Position numbers and translations under genes: made by a program. 34,018 nt of DNA from a bacterium. Lineage in GTDB: Bacteria; Acidobacteriota; Polarisedimenticolia; Polarisedimenticolales; Polarisedimenticolaceae. Every line of letters starts with the position of its first letter. The stretch's first letter is position 1. A model generated the notes under the pieces. That model did not search any database and was not told the DNA's origin. It was given only the letters and a program-made list of their open reading frames with translations. Below are positions 31,260-34,018 of the stretch, in pieces. The stretch spans positions 1 through 34,018 of the forward strand of contig JAAELQ010000110.1 in NCBI GenBank assembly GCA_024226515.1. Direction: 5' to 3'.

Positions 31260-31745
31260 TCAGGCAGCGTCATCGATGTCGAGCAGCGACGAAAGCGCCT
31301 CGTCATCGAGCGCCAGACCACCTTGACCAACGAGCCGGACGAGGAACCGGACGAACGCCGCACCCGTCGCCAGGGGCAACTCGATGCAGGCCACGAGCTG
31401 CTCCGGCGTCGGCGCGACCGCGAAGTGCTGGTTCACGTTGCCGAGCAGGAGCGGCCGGGGCACCGGCTCGAAGACCGCCGTCGGCCAGCGGTGCGCCATG
31501 TTCCACAGGTTGCACATCGCTAGCACAGCCCCGGGATCAGCGGCAGCCAGCTTCTCCAGATCCTTCGGGATGATCCGGGACGACAGCACGTTGCCGTGGA
31601 CCTCCAAGATCACGTCGTAGCCGTCGTGCTCGTCGGTCGGACCGAATGGGGCCAGCACGCTGGTCGAGTCCGGCGAGACCCAGTAGCTGAGGTCGAACAT
31701 GTCGACCGTGTTGGTCACCGTCTCGATGGTGAGAGGGGACTGCAT
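31260..31745 (-). CDS. YbjN-like protein
   Basis: This 161-aa protein resembles the YbjN superfamily of small alpha/beta proteins, related in fold to type III secretion chaperones and of unclear role. Typical features are an N-terminal helix (LTIETVTNTVDMF), strands that include YDVILEVHGNVLSSRII, the central NLWNMAHRWPTAVFEPV and a C-terminal region with TPEQLVACIELPLATGAAF. ATG 31745 is chosen because GGAGG lies 7 nt upstream; a second ATG at 31748 leaves only 4 nt. A long frame upstream lies antisense to the dehydrogenase fragment and is discounted. It lies upstream of the phosphopantetheinyl transferase with a 256-bp gap. The link to the pathway is unknown. Confidence 0.5.
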   Translation of the reverse strand: MQSPLTIETVTNTVDMFDLSYWVSPDSTSVLAPFGPTDEHDGYDVILEVHGNVLSSRIIPKDLEKLAAADPGAVLAMCNLWNMAHRWPTAVFEPVPRPLLLGNVNQHFAVAPTPEQLVACIELPLATGAAFVRFLVRLVGQGGLALDDEALSSLLDIDDAA

Positions 31746-31959
31746 CATCCTGCCTCCGTTGTGGGATGGCCTCGGCTCCGTGCCGAAGCTCCCTCCACCA
31801 TGACGAGCTCTGTTATCACCCCACTGGCTGGTCGCTACCGGTCCGCGCTCCACGCAATGAACCAGTGTGCGCTCGGCACCAGCAGCGAGTCGGCGCTGTA
31901 CGTCAACACCCGGGCACAGATGTCCTATTGGCGGACACGGAGCGACGTGATCTGTCCCT

Positions 31960-32544
31960 GTGTGGGGAAGCGACGATCTGACCGGACGACGTGTTGCCGT
32001 CCAAGGCCTCGGCGCCGCCGGCGGGGGCCTCGCACGGCACCTCGCCGCTGCAGGCGCAGAACTCGTCGTGGCAGACATCCAACACGACCGTGCTGCGTCG
32101 TTCGCAGCCGGGCTCAGGGCAACGGTGGTCGACACCGACGAGATACTCGCCTCCGCCGTCGACATCTTCGCCCCTTGCGCGCTCGGAGCGATTCTGACCC
32201 CGGACTCGATCGGCGACCTGCAGGCGCAGATCGTCTGTGGCCTCGCGAACAACCAGCTCTCTGAACCGAACGTCGGCGATGCACTCGCCGAAGCCGGCAT
32301 CACCTATGTGCCTGATTACGTGGCAAATGGCGGCGGGATCTCCGCAGCCGGCGCAGCGATCTACTCCCAGCCGACCGATGAAGAGATCTCGTCCAAGATC
32401 GATCGGATCCACGACACGGTGCTCGAAATCCTCCGCACAGCTGACGAACACCAGCAACCGCCCTCAATCGTCGCCGATCAGCTCGCAAGGGCACGAGTCC
32501 ACGCTGCCCGGCCCATCGGTGGCACCGCCAACAAAGGAGCATGA
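31960..32544 (+). pseudogene. Leucine/valine dehydrogenase-like gene lacking its N-terminal half
   Basis: The remaining 194 codons are the NAD-binding half of a Glu/Leu/Phe/Val dehydrogenase: DDLTGRRVAVQGLGAAGG starts the Rossmann fold, followed by ELVVADIQ, FAPCALGAILTPDSI, IVCGLANNQL and ITYVPDYVANGGGIS. The family is usually about 350-370 aa, and the N-terminal catalytic domain with its lysine is missing. An in-frame TGA lies at 31948, just before the GTG at 31960, and I see no trace of the missing half upstream. It heads a row of three damaged genes and could not be active as a dehydrogenase. The break suggests a recombination edge. Confidence 0.75.
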
Positions 32545-32545
32545 C

Positions 32546-32866
32546 GTGCCCGCCTATGTCGTTTCGATGATGACGATCCACGATCCCGACGTGTACCGCT
32601 AGTACACCGACCGCACACCACCCATCGTCAAGAAGTACGGCGGGAAGTTCTTGACCCGCGGTGAGGAGATCACCTGTGTCGAAGGCCAACAGTACGACGG
32701 GCGACTCGTCCTGCTCGAGTTCCCGAGCAAAGCCGACGTCGAGGCTTGGTTCGCTGATCCCGACTACGAGGAGGCGATGGCCTTCCGTCACGCGGCATCG
32801 ACCATGAACTTCTTGCTCCTTCAGGAAGGCGGCGATGACACCGAGGCGCCGGACCCGAAACTGTGA
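32546..32866 (+). pseudogene. DUF1330-like gene interrupted by an in-frame TAG
   Basis: From GTG 32546, with AGGAG about 8 nt upstream, the frame reads like DUF1330 proteins, small alpha/beta barrels of about 95-105 aa: PAYVVSMMTIHDPDVYR, stop, then YTDRTPPIVKKYGGKFLTRG, LVLLEFPSKADVEAWFADPD and an Arg-rich helix to TGA 32866. The stop is TAG at 32600-32602, codon 19. Family proteins usually carry a polar residue here, so CAG, GAG or AAG to TAG by one change is the simple explanation. Everything else is intact, so the mutation is recent or a sequencing error, or the codon is read through. It is translationally close to both neighbours. Confidence 0.7.
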
Positions 32867-33786
32867 CGGCCGAGTACGCGATCGTCATCAATGCCTTCGG
32901 CGGCCCGGAGGCGCTGGAGTACGAGGAGATCAACCTCCCGACTCCTGCGGCAGACGAGGTCGTAGTCGAACACCGTGCCATCGGCGTCAACTTCCACGAC
33001 ATCTACGTGCGCTCGGGCATGTACGACACTCTTACCCCGCCAGGTATCCCCGGCTGCGGGGCCGCGGAGGTGATCACGGCTGTCGGCGATGAGGTGAACC
33101 ATCTCAGCGTCGGCGACCGGGTCTGCTACGTCACACCGATCTACGGCGCCATGGCCACCGCCAGGGTCCTGCCCGCTCGCCTGGCGATTCGGCTTCCGGA
33201 CGAGCTCGATGCCACTTCGACGATCCTGGTTCACGCCGCCGCGGGCGGTGTCGGCAGGCTCCTCTGTCGCGTCGCGTCCAGCCTCGGCGCAACCGTCCTC
33301 GGCACCATCGGTTCGCCCCGAAAGGCCGAGATCGCCGCGTCAGCGGGCTGCACCCACACGATTAACTATCGGACCCACGACTTCGTCGCCGAGGTGACCA
33401 ACCTCGTCGGTCCGACAGCGGTTGATCTGGTGTACGACTCGGTCGGAGCGACGACCTTCGCCGGATCCCTCGAGGTACTCGGCATCGGCGGCCACCTCGT
33501 CAACTTCGGACAGTCCTCCGGCGCGGTGGAACCGCTTGCGATGACCACGCTGGCCGCGAAGTCGCTCAAAGTGTCGAGGCCGATCATCTTCCACTACCTG
33601 AGAGATCCGAAGGTCTATCAGTCCATGGCTGACACCGTGTTCGAGTGGTTCAGTTCAGGAACCCTCGTTCCTTCCGACATGATCCGCCTTCCACTCGAGC
33701 ACGCTTCACGCGCCCATCAGATCCTCGAGGATCGGAACCCGAGAGGCGGTTCCGTCGTTCTCATCCCGAACCACCAACCCCTCTGA
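32863..33786 (+). CDS. Quinone oxidoreductase (zeta-crystallin type) with internal deletion
   Basis: This 307-aa protein is a zinc-independent MDR-superfamily NADPH:quinone oxidoreductase. The N-terminal GroES-like domain has GVNFHDIYVRSGMY, and the cofactor loop is LVHAAAGGVGRLL (122-134), followed by TVLGTIGSPRKAEIAASAG and LVYDSVGATTFAGSLEVL. Normally about 25 residues, including the GlTAhyLl segment and vkpGd, lie between LPDEL and LVHAAAGG. Here RLPDELDATST runs straight into ILVHAAAGG, and the total is short by that amount. The frame is kept, but the lost helix links the two domains, so activity is doubtful. GTG 32863 overlaps the previous stop as GTGA. Confidence 0.75.
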   Translation: MTAEYAIVINAFGGPEALEYEEINLPTPAADEVVVEHRAIGVNFHDIYVRSGMYDTLTPPGIPGCGAAEVITAVGDEVNHLSVGDRVCYVTPIYGAMATARVLPARLAIRLPDELDATSTILVHAAAGGVGRLLCRVASSLGATVLGTIGSPRKAEIAASAGCTHTINYRTHDFVAEVTNLVGPTAVDLVYDSVGATTFAGSLEVLGIGGHLVNFGQSSGAVEPLAMTTLAAKSLKVSRPIIFHYLRDPKVYQSMADTVFEWFSSGTLVPSDMIRLPLEHASRAHQILEDRNPRGGSVVLIPNHQPL

Positions 33787-33860
33787 CAACAGAACGAGCC
33801 GTAGTCTCTGTTGCCTCTGCGTTACCACCGGGCCACGAGCCAACCTCGACCAGGAACAAC

Positions 33861-33893
33861 AAATGCCCGGAACCGTTGAGATTCCGGGCATTT
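33861..33893. terminator. Strong bidirectional terminator hairpin
   Basis: AAATGCCCGGAA (33861-33872) pairs perfectly with TTCCGGGCATTT (33882-33893) around a 9-nt loop. A's on one side and T's on the other make it a good terminator in both directions: for the quinone oxidoreductase gene on the plus strand and the tRNA on the minus strand. Confidence 0.8.
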
Positions 33894-33906
33894 CGTTTGG
33901 TGGCGG
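33861..33906. repeat. Right copy of imperfect 46-nt direct repeat
   Basis: This stretch matches 446-491 at 39 of 46 positions in the same orientation. The outer stem difference is compensatory (G-C on the left, T-A on the right), so both hairpins are kept. It covers the terminator and the last bases of the tRNA 3' end. See the left copy for interpretation. Confidence 0.5.
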
Positions 33907-33947
33907 GGGCAGGATTTGAACCTGCGACCTTCGGGTTATGAGACCGA
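33898..33947 (-). tRNA. 3' half of tRNA-Met(CAU), truncated
   Basis: On the minus strand this reads as the anticodon loop CTCATAA (anticodon CAU), the 3' anticodon strand CCCGA, a variable loop, a perfect T arm (GCAGG, TTCAAAT, CCTGC), acceptor CCCCGCC, discriminator A and encoded CCA. The 5' anticodon strand is nearly right (one mismatch), but beyond 33947 there is no D arm and no GGCGGGG acceptor strand. Only the 3' half is present, the usual size and position of a tyrosine-integrase att core. It is not a functional tRNA as it stands. CAU could also be a tRNA-Ile2. Confidence 0.8.
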
Positions 33948-34018
33948 CGATCATGCAATCCGTTCGCGCTGGTCAGGGGCGTTTCCCCAGTTCAGGGGCT
34001 GTTCCGCACCTCCCGGTG

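Larger units (their letters stand above)
446..33947. mobile_element. Possible immobilised integrative island
   Basis: The interval is bounded by two same-orientation tRNA-3'-end/terminator copies, has an integrase remnant just inside the left copy, and carries decayed genes at both edges around an intact biosynthetic core. This is the usual anatomy of a tRNA-targeted genomic island that has lost mobility. Against it, the repeats are only 85% identical and neither edge holds an intact tRNA in view, so the element may really be two or more nested events. Confidence 0.35.

Noticed and set aside
31746..31959. Small plus-strand frame starting ATG 31800
   Set aside because: No ribosome site, no recognised motif and no match to the missing dehydrogenase N-terminus; treated as intergenic.
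31746..32303. Upstream extension of the YbjN-like frame
   Set aside because: It is antisense to the dehydrogenase fragment, and the ribosome site at 31753-31757 fits the internal ATG.
33645..33958. Open frames over the tRNA fragment ending GAGFEPATFGL (plus) or containing RSQVQILPPPP (minus)
   Set aside because: These peptides are the well-known false translations of tRNA genes; the tRNA reading explains them.
1..34018. CRISPR array
   Set aside because: No series of regularly spaced identical repeats was seen; the repeats found are single pairs.

Overview
The window is high-GC DNA with actinobacterial-type genes: GTG starts, packed operons with ATGA and GTGA overlaps, and stacked NRPS genes. 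I cannot name the organism. It holds a biosynthetic island of about 33 kb. One edge carries a decayed tyrosine integrase and the other carries the 3' half of a tRNA-Met(CAU) gene. Imperfect 46-nt copies of a tRNA 3' end plus terminator lie at both edges (446-491 and 33861-33906). This suggests old tRNA-targeted integration, but the copies differ at 7 of 46 positions, so they are not a clean att pair.

Left edge (1-1348): no intact gene. It has remnants of an integrase, an arylsulfatase C-terminus and an SDR N-terminus. Next come an MbtH-like gene on the minus strand (1480-1686) and, divergent from it, a 49-codon ORF (1850-1999) followed by an HExxH-type putative peptide beta-hydroxylase (2050-3231). 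The 49-aa peptide carries the heptapeptide AMFYEVD twice and looks like a RiPP precursor.

Core (3281-26726, all minus strand): one long operon, read from high to low coordinates: NRPS1 (C-A-T-C-A-T-E-C), NRPS2 (A-T-[dead C/E-like]-C-A-T-TE), a methyltransferase, a PhyH dioxygenase, a JmjC-like cupin, an SDR, a 38-aa ORF, a 77-aa protein, an ATP-grasp enzyme, a two-domain GT2 glycosyltransferase and a GT1 glycosyltransferase. Nearly every junction overlaps by a few bases. The assembly line has four adenylation domains. Domain 2 is followed by an epimerase, and domain 3 reads as serine. Inferred product: a tetrapeptide that is hydroxylated, methylated and glycosylated, perhaps extended by the ATP-grasp enzyme.

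Accessory genes (26838-31745): a formyltransferase fused to half of a condensation domain, a PLP-fold type II enzyme of the ACC deaminase/D-cysteine desulfhydrase type, a sulfotransferase, a Sfp-type phosphopantetheinyl transferase (activates the carrier domains) and a YbjN-like protein. Formyl and sulfate groups are plausible further decorations.

Right edge (31960-33786): three consecutive damaged genes. They are a leucine-dehydrogenase-like gene lacking its N-terminal half, a DUF1330-like gene with an in-frame TAG, and a quinone oxidoreductase with an internal deletion. A terminator and the tRNA fragment follow. The main novelty is one island combining an NRPS with a repeat-core ribosomal peptide and its hydroxylase, plus two small unassigned peptides beside an ATP-grasp ligase.
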